Below are positions 1-10,079 of a stretch of 15,924 nucleotides of DNA, piece after piece. The stretch comes from Spirogloea muscicola. Its lineage: Eukaryota; Streptophyta; Zygnematophyceae; Spirogloeales; Spirogloeaceae. The notes beneath the pieces are model-generated. The model was not told where the DNA came from, did not search any database, and worked only from the letters and a program-made list of their open reading frames with translations. Within the stretch, counting starts at the first letter, position 1; each line of letters starts with the position of its first letter. The stretch is taken from NCBI GenBank assembly GCA_009602725.1, contig WELB01000060.1, positions 340,592-356,515 of the forward strand, given 5' to 3'. A program made the position numbers and the translations under genes.

Positions 1-124
<124 letters not shown>

Positions 125-2555
125 GCAGAGCCGCCGCCGGCTCGCTGGGCGGCCGGGCCGCCGCGGCCGCCGGTGCTGCACGACATGATGGCGCTGCGCG
201 AGGCGCGCCCCGACAGCCGCCTCCGCGTCTTCTCCGGCACCGCCAACCCCCAGCTCGCGCAGGTCCGGCCGCCGCCACGCCCAAACCGCAGCTGCAGCGC
301 CGCACGGCAAGCTCAGTTTGCACTCCAAGGCCAGGCTCTGCCGTTGCCCCCGGCTGCCGCGTTTCTGAGCATTGTCGAAGTCATCTGTTTTGCACGATTC
401 TATGACAGTTCGAGTAATCCGTTCCAGTAAATGTGGAATGATTACTTTGTAGATCTCTATTGTGACCTTCTTACTAAAACCCTGTGTCGTGGGTAAACCT
501 CAACGTCAATCTCACAGCCAATCCACTGTTATTATGGTTGTTGCTGCCCCTGCACCCCCCGTTCTGCCTCTCTGAAACCAACAACGCCCACCAATGCTGC
601 CAATTGCCACAGGAGGTGGCATGCTACATGGGCCTGGAGCTGGGGCAGGTGAAGATCAAGAGGTTTGCCGATGGCGAGATCTACGTGCAGCTGCAGGAGT
701 CGGTGCGCGGCTGCGACGTGTTCCTCATCCAGCCGAAGTGCCCGCCGGTGAACGAGAACCTCATGGAGCTGCTCATTATGATCGATGCCTGCCGGCGCGC
801 CTCCGCCAAGACCATCACCGCCGTCATCCCGTACTTCGGCTATGCTCGGGCCGACCGGAAGGTGAGGCGCCAGCTGCCGCCATTGCAGCCAGTTAATCTT
901 TGATTCTTAATCCCAATTCTCCATATGCTTTTGAAGTTATTAGTGGAGCGGGACTGCCGGCAGCATCCAGTTGCGGCTGGTATGAGAGACAACACCTCAA
1001 CTGTAGGATCCGCCATTGTGGACTGCGTTCCTGCAGTCACAGGGCCGGGAGTCAATCGCGGCGAAGCTGACGGCAAACCTCATCACGGAGGCGGGCGCGC
1101 ACCGGGTGCTTGCCTGCGACCTGCACTCGGGCCAGTCCATGGGCTACTTTGACATCCCCGTCGACCACGTGTATGGCAGCGTGAGCAGCTCTGCCCCGGT
1201 GCCCCCGCCCGCCATCCTCTCTAGAAGCTCCAGCATGTGGACTGCAACCCCCCCTCCCCGGGCTGGTGGACTGATATATTGAGAGAGGCACTCGAAGTCG
1301 CCAGGTCAAAGTTGGCAAATATGACCAGTCTCTTGCCTGCTGGCTGCCTAGCTGATGGGAAGCCACCACCTGCTGCTATCTGGACTGGTTAATGAAACTT
1401 GTTGCATGATTTCCACGTTGTGCTGCGGCAGCCTGTGATCCTGGACTATCTGGCCAGCAAGATGATCTCGTCAGACGACCTCGTCGTCGTGTCACCCGAT
1501 GTGGGCGGCGTCGCTCGGGCTCGAGCGTTTGCCAAGAAGCTCTCGGATGCGCCACTGGCAATTGTCGACAAGCGCCGGCAGGGCCACAACATCGCTGAGG
1601 TGCGCTACGTGCACCTTACAACCCTTGCCTTCATTCAGCCCACTTGCCTTCCCTTCTCTCATGACCTTGATCCTTCTTATGATACTGTGTAAGATCAACA
1701 GCAGCAAACTTCACATCAAGGACGAAGGATCTGGTCTCAAGTACAGGGCTTATAGGTAGACTGTTGAGCCCAGGGCCTTTTAGGTGGGGCATCAACGGAA
1801 TGCTTGTTGTGCTTGCGCAGGTCATGAACCTCATTGGAGATGTGAAGGGCAAGGTTGCAGTCATGGTGGATGACATGATCGACACTGCAGGTGAGATTGC
1901 CAGGAACAAAGAGCTACCTGAGCTTTCACCAGCAACCTGGAGTCCTAGTCGCAAAAGTGTATTGCTGCTGGATTACCTTGCCATTGTTCAGCTTGGATCC
2001 TCAACCTGATATGCTCATTTGCCTCTGCCGTAGTAGTTCCTTCGCTGAAGTGATTGTCTAAACGGCTCTGGCCACTTGATACACCAGGCACAATAGCGAA
2101 CGGGGCAGCTCTTCTGCATCAGGAAGGTGCCCGGGAGGTCTATGCGTGCTGCACACACGCAGTTTTTAGGTGTGCATTGCCCACTTTCTGGTGCTTGCGC
2201 CTGAACTCAGGCCGCTACCTTCACAGTAATCCTCCGCTGTTGCTTACATTGCTCACGTTATGTCGTCCATTTTTCCACGTACTCTTGGTCCTCTTGCCTT
2301 TTACTAAGACAGTGTCTTTTGCAGAGGACTGACTGCTTGGCAAGATGGTAAATAAAACCTTTCGCTTCGTGCAGTCCTCCTGCTGTGGAGCGGCTGTCAT
2401 CGGGGCTTTTCCAGGAGGTGATCATCACAAATACAATACCGCTCGCGGAGAGGAACTACTTCCCACAGCTGACCGTGCTCTCTGTTGCCAATCTTTTGGG
2501 CGAGACGATCTGGCGTGTACATGATGACACATCTGTGAGCAGCATATTCAGATAG
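125..2555 (+). CDS. PRS: Ribose-phosphate pyrophosphokinase (PRPP synthetase), plastid-type, 5'-partial, 7 exons
   Basis: The enzyme transfers pyrophosphate from ATP to ribose 5-phosphate to make PRPP, the precursor for purines, pyrimidines, histidine, tryptophan and NAD. Exons inferred from protein continuity and GT-AG sites: up to 262, 613-861, 1037-1180, 1432-1599, 1821-1890, 2088-2169, 2375-2555. All phases close and the frame ends at TAG 2553-2555. Counting from the ATG at 185 gives 323 residues, close to the roughly 318 of mature class I enzymes. Motifs: [10 protein letters not shown] near residue 18; [16 protein letters not shown] and the ATP-site RADRK in exon 2; the PRPP synthetase signature with D137-L-H139 ([14 protein letters not shown]) in exon 3; catalytic-loop KRR 204-206; PRPP-binding DDMIDTAGT at 230-238. 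Wording such as [19 protein letters not shown] matches plant PRS1/2 of the phosphate-dependent class I. The frame stays open upstream of 185 to the poly(A) run, so the true start and plastid transit peptide are probably lost. The start coordinate marks the first in-frame codon after the run. Position 157-158 reads GS where plant homologues I recall have CQ. Confidence 0.95.
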
Positions 2556-2648
2556 TGGCCCCCACTGCTGCCATGCAGCGAGCCCAGTTGGCGGCTGCTT
2601 GTGCACCAGCAGCAGCCACCATCTCACCCTTCTAGTAGTGTTGCGTAC

Positions 2649-2653
2649 TGTAA
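2649..2653 (+). terminator. Candidate TGTAA polyadenylation signal for PRS
   Basis: TGTAA lies 94 bases after the PRS stop codon. It is the usual near-upstream polyadenylation element in green algae. A second TGTAA at 3512-3516 would imply a 3'UTR of about 1 kb, which is also common in these algae, so the true site is undecided. Confidence 0.4.
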
Positions 2654-4146
2654 GTGCTGATTTTTGGTAGTGGAGCTGGTCACAACGGGCATGCAATTGC
2701 TGAGACCCCTTGTGTGACTTAGCTTGCGGCTAAAGGGTCTTCGAGCTGACACTGAAGTCAGCATGCGCTAGTCTTGCATTAGCGCAGCCATTGAGTACAA
2801 GGATGTCTGTGACAAGCATGTTCTTGCCTGAGAGATGGAGCTTTTGGCAGATTTCTCAATGTCTCTGCCTCCACTTTGCTGGGCTTAAGAGAAGAGGCCC
2901 TAGGTCCCCTTTCTGCAGCTCACACTACTTGAAGCCTGCTTGTCAGGAAGTCATGCTCACCAGTGCTTGATGCAAGTTTGGAATGCAACATCTGGTGCAT
3001 ACGTGCAGCTTGCCAAAGTTGAGGGCTTTTGCAAAACGTGCGCCAACTGCATATTATAATGACTATCGTGATAGACAGAAGAGGTGCGCCTCACAAGGCG
3101 GATGCCACTGTAGACTCATCAACTTCAATGAGCAGCTTGTCTACTGCTAGCTGCTGGGCTAGACCACGGCTGGAGGCTTCCGGCAATTAAAGACGGAATG
3201 GTTGGGAGTTGCTGGCGACCCACTGCCAACGTATAGGCTGGATGATTATTAACTCATCACCAAGATCGCTCAAAAGCGTCAAAAAGCTAAATTGACTCTG
3301 CTTAGAGTGGAGAAAAGTATCGAAAGCATGAGCACCTGATGATGCAAGAATTTTGCAACTCTTCAAGTCGCAGGTCTGCAACTGGCAGGGCTTCACTGCA
3401 CTCTGGGAATGCTTGCACTTGATAAGAGGGAGGTTGATGTTGTCTAATTGCATTTGTGGTTGTAGCCTTACCAACAAGGACGCCCCCATCAGAGAAAGGC
3501 ACATTGGGTTTTGTAACTTTCTGTTTTCGGTCTTCCCACTGAGGGAATTGTCAGCCAGAAGGGCTATATTGGCTGCCGAGAAGCTGGCAGCAATCTAGGA
3601 ATGTCATGAGAAGGCTAGTCAGAGCAGATGGATGGCATAAATTGCCCTTGTGATTGTGTGCGCATATGCAGCTTGTCATAGCCGCTGAGACTGTGCAGCC
3701 ACAGCTCGGGTTGGCATGTGAGTTAAAAGCACACAGAATCTGATCCTGACGGTAAGTGTATGGTCCCACCCCAGCAAGTGCAGCACAAATTTCACATGTG
3801 CTCCCATCTCTGTGAAAATAAATGAAGTGCAAGGCATTGAGTAGGGCTCACTTGCTTAAGCAAAGTAATGCGAAAGTCCTAGTTTACTTAAACTCGAACG
3901 GGCTAGCATCACGTCCCACAATTACAAAGTCATGTGCTTCAAGGCAGGATGAGAGAAGAGGAAGACACCAAGAAGTCTGCTAAGCCAGTGTCCATATACA
4001 TAAATATATGTTGATGTTACATTCAAACTGGGGTGAGAGGGTGGCCAGACGTGTTGGGCGGCAGGAAGTTTTTGAGTCTTATGTACAGGAAATAATGCAC
4101 AACAAAACGTGAGTGATACAATGCACACCCAAAACAACTCAAACTC
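2654..4146. other. Convergent intergenic/3'UTR region without a supported gene
   Basis: This stretch separates the two convergent genes. It is lower in GC than the exons and has scattered open frames of up to about 105 codons on both strands, none with recognisable protein motifs, codon bias or a coherent exon series. TGTAA occurs at 3512-3516 (+) and, on the minus strand, at 3912-3916 and 4017-4021. Either gene's 3'UTR could therefore run deep into it and the two transcripts could overlap. I see no tRNA, small RNA or terminal repeats. Confidence 0.6.
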
Positions 4147-4151
4147 TTACA
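4147..4151 (-). terminator. Candidate TGTAA polyadenylation signal for the type II NADH dehydrogenase
   Basis: The plus strand reads TTACA, so the minus strand has TGTAA, 94 bases past the dehydrogenase stop codon. This mirrors the spacing seen after PRS. Further minus-strand TGTAA copies at 4017-4021 and 3912-3916 are alternatives. Confidence 0.4.
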
Positions 4152-4245
4152 CACCTTCATAGCAAAGGTTCATGATGACACATCAGACATTCGTGACAGG
4201 AGAAGTAGGGGCTGGAGTGAGGCGAAGGGCTGCAGAGGGCGAGCG

Positions 4246-7200
4246 TCAGAAGCGGGAGGTGTCTCGGCCGAAGAGGAAGGTGGTGAGCCAGTTGGTGAGG
4301 ACGTAGAAGCGGGAGCGCCAGGTCACGACCTGCGTGAGGTACGCTGACCGCCACACGAGGAAGGTGAAGAAGCCGCGGAAGCTCAGGCCGCCCTTGCCCT
4401 GGCACAGCAGAAGTGCTTGGGGTTCAGGTTGTTTATTTTAAGGACAAATGACTGTGAAGAACATATCGTATGTATAGAACATCATTCTGGATGCAGAATT
4501 TGAGGCAAGTCAGAGGAAGGTAAGGCGGAAGGACAGTCATCAAAGTCGACCACAGATGTGACAACGAAGGCAAACTCGTGTCCTTCTGCAGACACTATTA
4601 GAGAGATCAGCCCAGGTGCCGCAGTGACAGGTGCTCATGCATACAGTCAGGCAAACAGAGTCCCACGTTTCCTCGGAACAGATGTAACCTGGATATTGTC
4701 TCATGATGAGAGCCTCCCACCACACACATGCAGCACATTCAAAAACCCCTCGAAGACTAGCCAAAAGACTGACATGTAAGAAGTAATTTGTAATCACTAC
4801 TGGCACTGAAGTGTGCATACTAGACATATTGAGTTCAGAGTAACAGTCAGCAGTGCTGACATACTTCACGAAACTCGAACACGGGCATCTGGACTTCATA
4901 AGCAGGCAAAGCACGAGCTGCAATCAGTGCCTCGTATACCTTGCTCTCACGCAAATCGATGAGTGCATTGCCGCCGCCAACTGTGGTCATCGATCCGACC
5001 TGCTTGTACTTGAATTTTGGCAGGTCCAGGCGATCCTCATGTGTGCCGCACCCCGCTCTTGCTGCCTGCTTTGCAGCCAGTTGGTTAAGCTGCTTCGACA
5101 GAAACCGGCCTTGCCGTTCAGCAACCTGCAGCAACCAAGTTGGTCTTGCACAATAATCAAGTCACAAATTGCACAATTTGACGTTGCGGCCCAAGTCCAA
5201 GGCAGAGACCTTGTACATGCTGTGACGATGTGAATTGAAGGGTTGTCAAAGTGCATCAGACATTGTTGCCAATATCTCAATTGCTGCATTCACTTCAACT
5301 GTCGGTTCAAGTGCTCATATGGAACTGCTATTCAGCCGACCAAATGAATAGGCGGCATTCCACGGAAGCAGGATGACATTCAGCAGTGCCACCAAGCTCA
5401 GCTACTGTGAGCTGAATTATCCATGACCCTCTTCTTTGACCTCAAGCAAGACTTGCCACAGCCTATCAAAGATTGACCAAAAGAGCGAGCATCAGTTGAC
5501 CTGCCATTTCATGTCCCTACTGAACCTAGATGTGTGCTGTCCAAAGGCCAGTGGGAAAGCGCAGCATGCCTGAGCCAGGGTTGGGAGTGGCACAAGTCCT
5601 GTTGAATCAGCATAGCCAGCACAGTCACCAATGGCATAGATGTCCTCGACGTCCTTAACGCGCAGCCACTCGTCAATAGCAATCCTGCGCCATCAGTGGA
5701 GCCAACATATTGCATAGCCAATCAATACTTAATGCCTTCACTTTCACCCGTGCCAGCTTACCAGACTTTGGGGCTATCTAGTTGCTTCTGTCATGAGGCT
5801 CTCCCTTGCATCAATCTCAAATTCAAGAAGTAGAAGCCCTTCAGGGACATTGCTCCAGCTGCCAAGTACCTGCCGCCACGGGACTTCTCAAATGGCAGTG
5901 ACTTGACAAATGCTGTGGGGCCCACGCCAGTGGACCACACCAGCAGGCCGTACGGCACACTTGTACCATCACTGAGGCTCAGGTGCTTGGGCAAAACCTC
6001 AGTCACAAAACCCTTCCGGAGCGTCACGCCTTCCTGCAACCCAAAGTTGCAAACCCCCTCGTTATCGTGAAGGCCAGTGGTTTGGCTTAGAGATGGTGGC
6101 ATACGTAGATAAAAGATTCGTGCACAGATGCAGCTTGGACTGTCGAGCAGGTGGAGGACTGGCAAGCTCAGGAGGGTGGCAGACAGTTAAAGGGCGGGAC
6201 GAGTACCATCTCCAGCGCCCTGATGGCATATGCTCGCAGTTTCTCATCGAAGGAGGAAAGGATCTCTGCGCCCTGCAGCATGAGGTGCAGCCCAGCCTTG
6301 GCCCTCAGCGTGGGAGCAGCAGGTGCCAACACTAACAGCCATAAAGACACTGCCAAGACGTGAATGAGCTGAAGGTTGCCAACGAACACACAGGCCATTG
6401 CACAGCTTGGTGTGCGAAAGTTGGGGTTTTGGGATGACTTTGCGGTTCCAGAGATGTTACACAGTGTAGGTATGTTACACTTGAGGAACACATGCATGAC
6501 CAGCATTGCTGCCTTTGTTGGGTCAGGAGGATTGAGCAACTATTCCTACATGATCAACTCTCAAGCCTGGACATCTAAATGTGCTGCTCCTGCTACAATG
6601 CATGATGGCAATCAGGACAGCATCGTGATCCAAGATCAAGGACTGGTACTGTAGAAAGATGTGAGTTTATGAAGTTCTGCCCTTGGGGCTGTTGAATGTC
6701 AGAGCACCATGGACGTGCAGACTTTTGCTACCATGGACGTGCAGACAAAGATGATCAGATTTGCATTGACGAGTCCAACTGGGCGACCTTTCCTGGGCTT
6801 CATGGTAATTTCAGAACAAGTTGATGTGTAAGAGATTTTATTTGAGGATCTTAATGCGAATGTTCGATATTGGTTATCTATTCAGCAGGACAAGGTGTCG
6901 AGATGCACCTCAATGAGAGTGACATGAAGGTACTTTTCCAGGTTAGGAAACTTGGAGTGTACGTCGCGGCGGATGAAATCCGAGAGCTCGCCCGAAAACT
7001 CAACACCGGTCGGGCCACCACCAACAACAACGCAAGACAGCAGCTGCCGCTTCTCGTCCTCAGGCGTGCCCGGGATGTTGGCCTTCATCAGGTTCAGTAT
7101 GAGGGTCTTGCGTACTGCGCGTGCCTCTGTGGCCGCCGGCACCATCACAATCCAGGCCACAGCGCGGCTTTTCAAATCGTCGAAACATTACCTTGGCTTC

Positions 7201-8656
7201 AGGACTTAGCCTGCGTGGAAATGCCAGGTCTGAAACTATTCACAGGTAGGTTCTTTGCTTTGAGCAATTCATCGTTGTATGATTTTGAGTAAAGGGGAGT
7301 CTCCCCATTTTGTGTTCGAACTTGAAGCCAAGCAATCAAGAGCTCAACCCTTGACCTTACAGAATGAAACACCAAGTACTGGGACTGCCATAGGACGTAG
7401 CATCACCCTCAATCTCCCTGAGGAAGATGGCATTCTCGTGCACGCCCTTGATGCCGAACGTGTTGGGTGCGGAGCCGACAGCAACAACAAGCTTGTCATA
7501 CTCCACAGTGAAACACCGACTGTCCTCTGGTGACGCCGACATGCAGTAAACCTGCCAGGCCTCTCAGCTGCAAGTTCAGGGCCGAAGCTTCTACACGATG
7601 GCCATTCACAATTGTCCTGGACTGCTTGGCAGTGGGCATGACACAGCTTTGATCACTGTTCAGTTGCAGAAATTTCAAAGTCAACATTGCAAGTTCAACA
7701 AGCCGTGAAATGCGGAAGGGACAACATTGGGTTAAGGAGATAAGATTGCGACAAGAATGAAGAGCTGGCAACAGGAAGCAAGAGTGAACTTCGAAAGGCA
7801 GTGAAATGTGGAGGAGAGAAACCGAGTCGTGGACATAGTGAGAGGAGACGAGGGAAATGAATGAGAGGTAACGAAAGCAAGAGAGTGGAAGGGCGTGGAG
7901 AGGAGAGACTGGCAGGAGAGGGACGTGAGAGACAGCAAGAGGGAGGAAGTAGCAGTCGCGAGCTTCAAGCCCCGGCTACACTGGTAGCGTCAGGGAGCGT
8001 CTTGGAGCATGGGGGTGCCAACGTGCTTGGGCTCACGAGGTGGTTGGCGGGGTCGATCGAGGTGCAGGCGGCGAAGAAGTAGAAGTTGTCCTCAGTGATC
8101 GAGTTGAGAGCAGGCTGGATGTTGCGCACGGGGATGGCGACTGACCGCGGCTCCAGCGTGCCCACCGCTGCCGAGAGCTCGCGGAGCATGGGAGGGAGGA
8201 AGAGGGGTGAGCGCGCATAGCCAGAAGCCACATAGGCAGCTCTAAGCGCTGCCGCAGAGTGGAAATGGGAATCAGTGGCGAGGAGAGAGGCGCGGTCACC
8301 TACCTGTGGAGGCAAGCAGAGGCGTGAAGACCATGTGGTTGCGGGGCGACACGGCGACGAGGTCGAAGCGGTCCGGCCGCAGCCCGCGCAGGACGCGGCA
8401 GGCAGCCCACCCAGAGCCTGCACCGCCACGACAGACATTGGTCACAGCAGTTCGCACGAACCGAAGCTGGTGGCCTATCCGGAGCCTGCCATGCCGGACC
8501 AGAGTGTCAGTGACATCGCGGAGGGGCCGCCTTACATGCGCTTACGCGGCACTTACCAAGGACGACAATGCGGGGCTTCTCTGCGCGCTTGGGCAGGTGG
8601 ATCGGGAGGGGGCTTCCGAGCTCGGCTCCGCCCGGCGGCGACGCGACGCTGGCCAT
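4246..8656 (-). CDS. Type II NAD(P)H:quinone oxidoreductase (alternative NADH dehydrogenase, NDA-like), 10 exons
   Basis: This flavoprotein oxidises NADH and reduces membrane quinone without proton pumping, in the mitochondrial inner membrane or, in algae, sometimes the thylakoid. Exons in transcript order: 8656-8557, 8417-8304, 8167-8037, 7551-7407, 7126-6909, 6272-6207, 6033-5870, 5684-5570, 5125-4940, 4398-4246. Phases close throughout, giving 463 residues and a stop at 4248-4246. Features in order: FAD-site [13 protein letters not shown] (about 30-42); [28 protein letters not shown]-site [17 protein letters not shown], whose second strand ends in acidic E (TLIE), which in plant homologues goes with NADH preference; [14 protein letters not shown]; the second FAD motif [13 protein letters not shown]; the quinone-site region LAQVAERQG; and a C-terminal amphipathic membrane anchor ending [10 protein letters not shown]. 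No EF-hand insertion is present, so it is NDA-like rather than NDB-like. The SRF end resembles the SRI end of plant NDAs, a weak peroxisome-type signal. From this ATG there is almost no presequence, so the true start is probably upstream (see 8557-9585). The intron at 5126-5569 has a GC donor. Confidence 0.95.
5126..5569 (-). other. GC-AG intron in the type II NADH dehydrogenase
   Basis: On the minus strand the exon ends CTGGCTCAG and the intron starts GCATGC. It ends at an ordinary TGCAG. Joining at this point restores LAQ-VAERQG, the conserved order of the family, with phase 0 on both sides. No in-frame GT donor nearby gives the same protein. GC-AG introns are a known minor class, but the donor here (CAG then GCATGC) departs from the usual GCAAGT. 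Confidence 0.75.
6706..6746. repeat. 17-base direct duplication inside an NDH-2 intron
   Basis: ACCATGGACGTGCAGAC occurs at 6706-6722 and again, identical, at 6730-6746, separated by 7 bases. It lies in the longest confirmed intron (6273-6908) of the dehydrogenase gene. It looks like a recent local slippage duplication and has no visible coding role. Confidence 0.85.
7770..7962. repeat. Purine-rich stretch in an NDH-2 intron
   Basis: The plus strand is strongly enriched in A and G, so the transcribed (minus-strand) intron RNA is pyrimidine-rich. It lies inside the intron 7552-8036. Related short pieces, GTGAAATGYGG near 7705 and 7801, suggest imprecise local duplication. I see no coding evidence. 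Confidence 0.6.
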
Positions 8657-9542
8657 CCCTTTGTTCGCCACCTCCAGTGATGCTGCAGCAACGCGGCCCA
8701 GTCCATGGCCACGGCAGCAGCGGCTGAAGTCAGGTGCCCCAGGGAAGAGCTAGCTTGGCACAGCGGCGGCCGCATGCAGGAGAGGCAGGCACCGGGCGAC
8801 AGAGATTGAGGCGCGGCTGACCGGCGGCGATGGCCGCCGCCTTGCTCGTTGCGGCCGCCGGCGGCTGTGCCGTCGCTGAGACAGCAGGACAATGCAGGAG
8901 ACAGTCGGCAGCCGGCGCGATGAGAGCTGCACCCCCCAGCTGCCGGAAACAGCCGGCGAGCGGCGCTGCGCGATGGTGGCTGCTGGCGACTCACTCGGTG
9001 CTGGGGTGGCCTCCGCTCGGAGGGTGAGTGGCGGCCTTCTCCTGCAACCATGGTGGCGGTTGCAGGGCGCCGCAGAGTGGAGGTGCGCAAGCTCACGCAT
9101 GGAACGGCCTGCAAGAGGTTGGATTGATGCGGGCAGCCTGAGACTGTTGGTGCAAATTGCAATATTTAGATGCAGATGCTGATGAGAGGAGAGAGGGAGA
9201 GGGAGTGGCAGAGGGAGAGGGAGAGAGGGAGAGGGAGAGGGAGTGGGAGATGGAGATGGAGAGGGAGAGGAAGAGAGAGAGGCAGAGAAGGAGAGAGGGA
9301 GAGGGAGGGAGGGAGAGGGAGGGAGGGAGAGGGAGAGAGAGAACGGCGAGAGAGAAAGCACGAGACATTGGTACGATGAGTTACCTGTGCGCAGCCGGCG
9401 GCGAAGCAAGTCCCGGGGAGCACGCTGGCAGAGCGGAAGCCGCCCGGGGGCGACGGGGAGTCAGCTGTGCGGCGATGGCCGCGCGGCAGCTCAGGTCGCT
9501 GCGGCGGCGGCAGGGCCAGACTCACCTCCGCCGCGCGCGGAT

Positions 9543-9573
<31 letters not shown>

Positions 9574-9585
9574 TTCCGCCGCCAT
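8557..9585 (-). CDS. Possible 5' extension of the type II NADH dehydrogenase (presequence exons)
   Basis: Three pieces splice in phase into the dehydrogenase. Exon 9585-9526 encodes M-A-A-E-V, nine further alanines, then DPRAAE, and ends at a strong donor (GAG then GTGAGT). Exon 9464-9385 encodes an Arg/Ala/Pro/Ser-rich piece beginning LTPRRPRAASALPA and ends CACAG then GTAACT. The first core exon is then extended upstream to 8723. This adds 69 residues and gives a 532-residue protein, a usual length for an NDA-type enzyme with an organelle presequence. The added part is rich in Ala and Arg with few acidic residues, as expected for a targeting peptide. The model needs a 61-base intron and a 661-base intron carrying the long CT-rich tract. 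Splice choices upstream of conserved sequence are guesses; a start at 8656-8654 remains possible. Confidence 0.35.
9184..9358. repeat. Long GA-rich polypurine tract
   Basis: About 175 bases are almost entirely G and A on the plus strand, built of GAGAGG, GAGGGA and GAGAGA units with a few T and C interruptions. Open frames through it on every strand read only Arg/Glu/Gly or Ser/Leu/Pro low-complexity peptides and are not genes. If the 5' extension of the dehydrogenase is right, this is a CT-rich segment of its first long intron. Otherwise it is upstream of the gene. Such tracts can adopt triplex DNA. Confidence 0.9.
9543..9571. repeat. CCG trinucleotide microsatellite
   Basis: Nearly ten tandem CCG units. 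On the minus strand they encode the run of alanines in the putative first exon of the dehydrogenase. On the plus strand they lie just upstream of the competing ATG at 9584, where they would be 5'UTR. Confidence 0.9.
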
Positions 9586-9647
9586 GGCCGCCGCTGCCGG
9601 CGCTCGGGAGCTGAGGGCGGAGCTGGAGCGCGCCTCCCAGCTCCGAG
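9584..9647 (+). CDS. Possible first exon of a divergent plus-strand gene (hypothetical)
   Basis: From the ATG at 9584, in the context CCGCCATGG, the frame reads MAAAAGARELRAELERASQLR and reaches a plausible donor (CGAG then GTGTGG) with one base left over. The peptide is an Ala-rich start followed by an amphipathic, coiled-coil-like helix, and codon use is GC-rich like the confirmed exons. I could not find following exons to the right, and the same CCATGG also supplies a start on the minus strand, so only one of the two may be real. Confidence 0.22.
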
Positions 9648-9764
9648 GTGTGGCCAGCTTGCCAAGTGGGCCAGCCGATGCCTCCTCGCTCACGCGACTT
9701 GGCTTGGCACTTAGCACAGCGACCACGTGGGGTGGGGGTTCACTCCCTTCTATTTGATTGAACT

Positions 9765-10077
9765 GGCCTCCCTTTCATTCCATGCGCAACGCGCGCCTCC
9801 CCCCCCTCTTGTGTGCGTGCTATGTTCATTCTTTCTTGGGCTGGCTTTGCCAGCTACTCTTCTCTATGGGCGCTCGCGATCCACCAGCGTGCTGGTCGTG
9901 CATTAGCCCAGGCTAGTGGCTTCCGTGGTGGTGGTTTGGCTCCTCCGTATAGCTTGTCAGATATGCATGTGCTCACTCGGGGATATTAGTGTCCCCCCTA
10001 GCCAGCTCATTACCCAGTTAACAGGAAATTTGTAAGGCTAGGCCTCCCTTTCAATTTCATGCGCACCGCTCGCCTTC
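9765..10077. repeat. Pair of diverged direct repeats
   Basis: GGCCTCCCTTTCATTCCATG (from 9765) and its continuation to about 9800 recur as a close copy at 10041-10077 (GGCCTCCCTTTCAATTTCAT...). After each copy comes related material: a short CTTCTCTATGGGCG or CTCTCTATGGGCG piece and a GGGCTGG. So the 9.77-9.89 kb and 10.04-10.12 kb segments look like two diverged copies of one unit, leading into the dispersed repeat family described at 10080. Confidence 0.65.
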
Positions 10078-10079
10078 TC

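Noticed and set aside
3187-3504. 105-codon minus-strand open frame in the convergent intergenic region.
   Set aside because: No motif, no splice partners, and overlapping frames on both strands are also open. No support beyond length.
8542-9162. 206-codon minus-strand frame covering the first dehydrogenase exon.
   Set aside because: It is out of frame with the conserved RIVVLGSGWAA segment; only the other frame joins to the following exon.
9170-9379. Long open frames through the GA-rich tract (Arg/Glu/Gly on plus, Ser/Pro/Leu on minus).
   Set aside because: They follow directly from the simple repeat, which lacks stop codons in most frames. No protein motif or normal composition.
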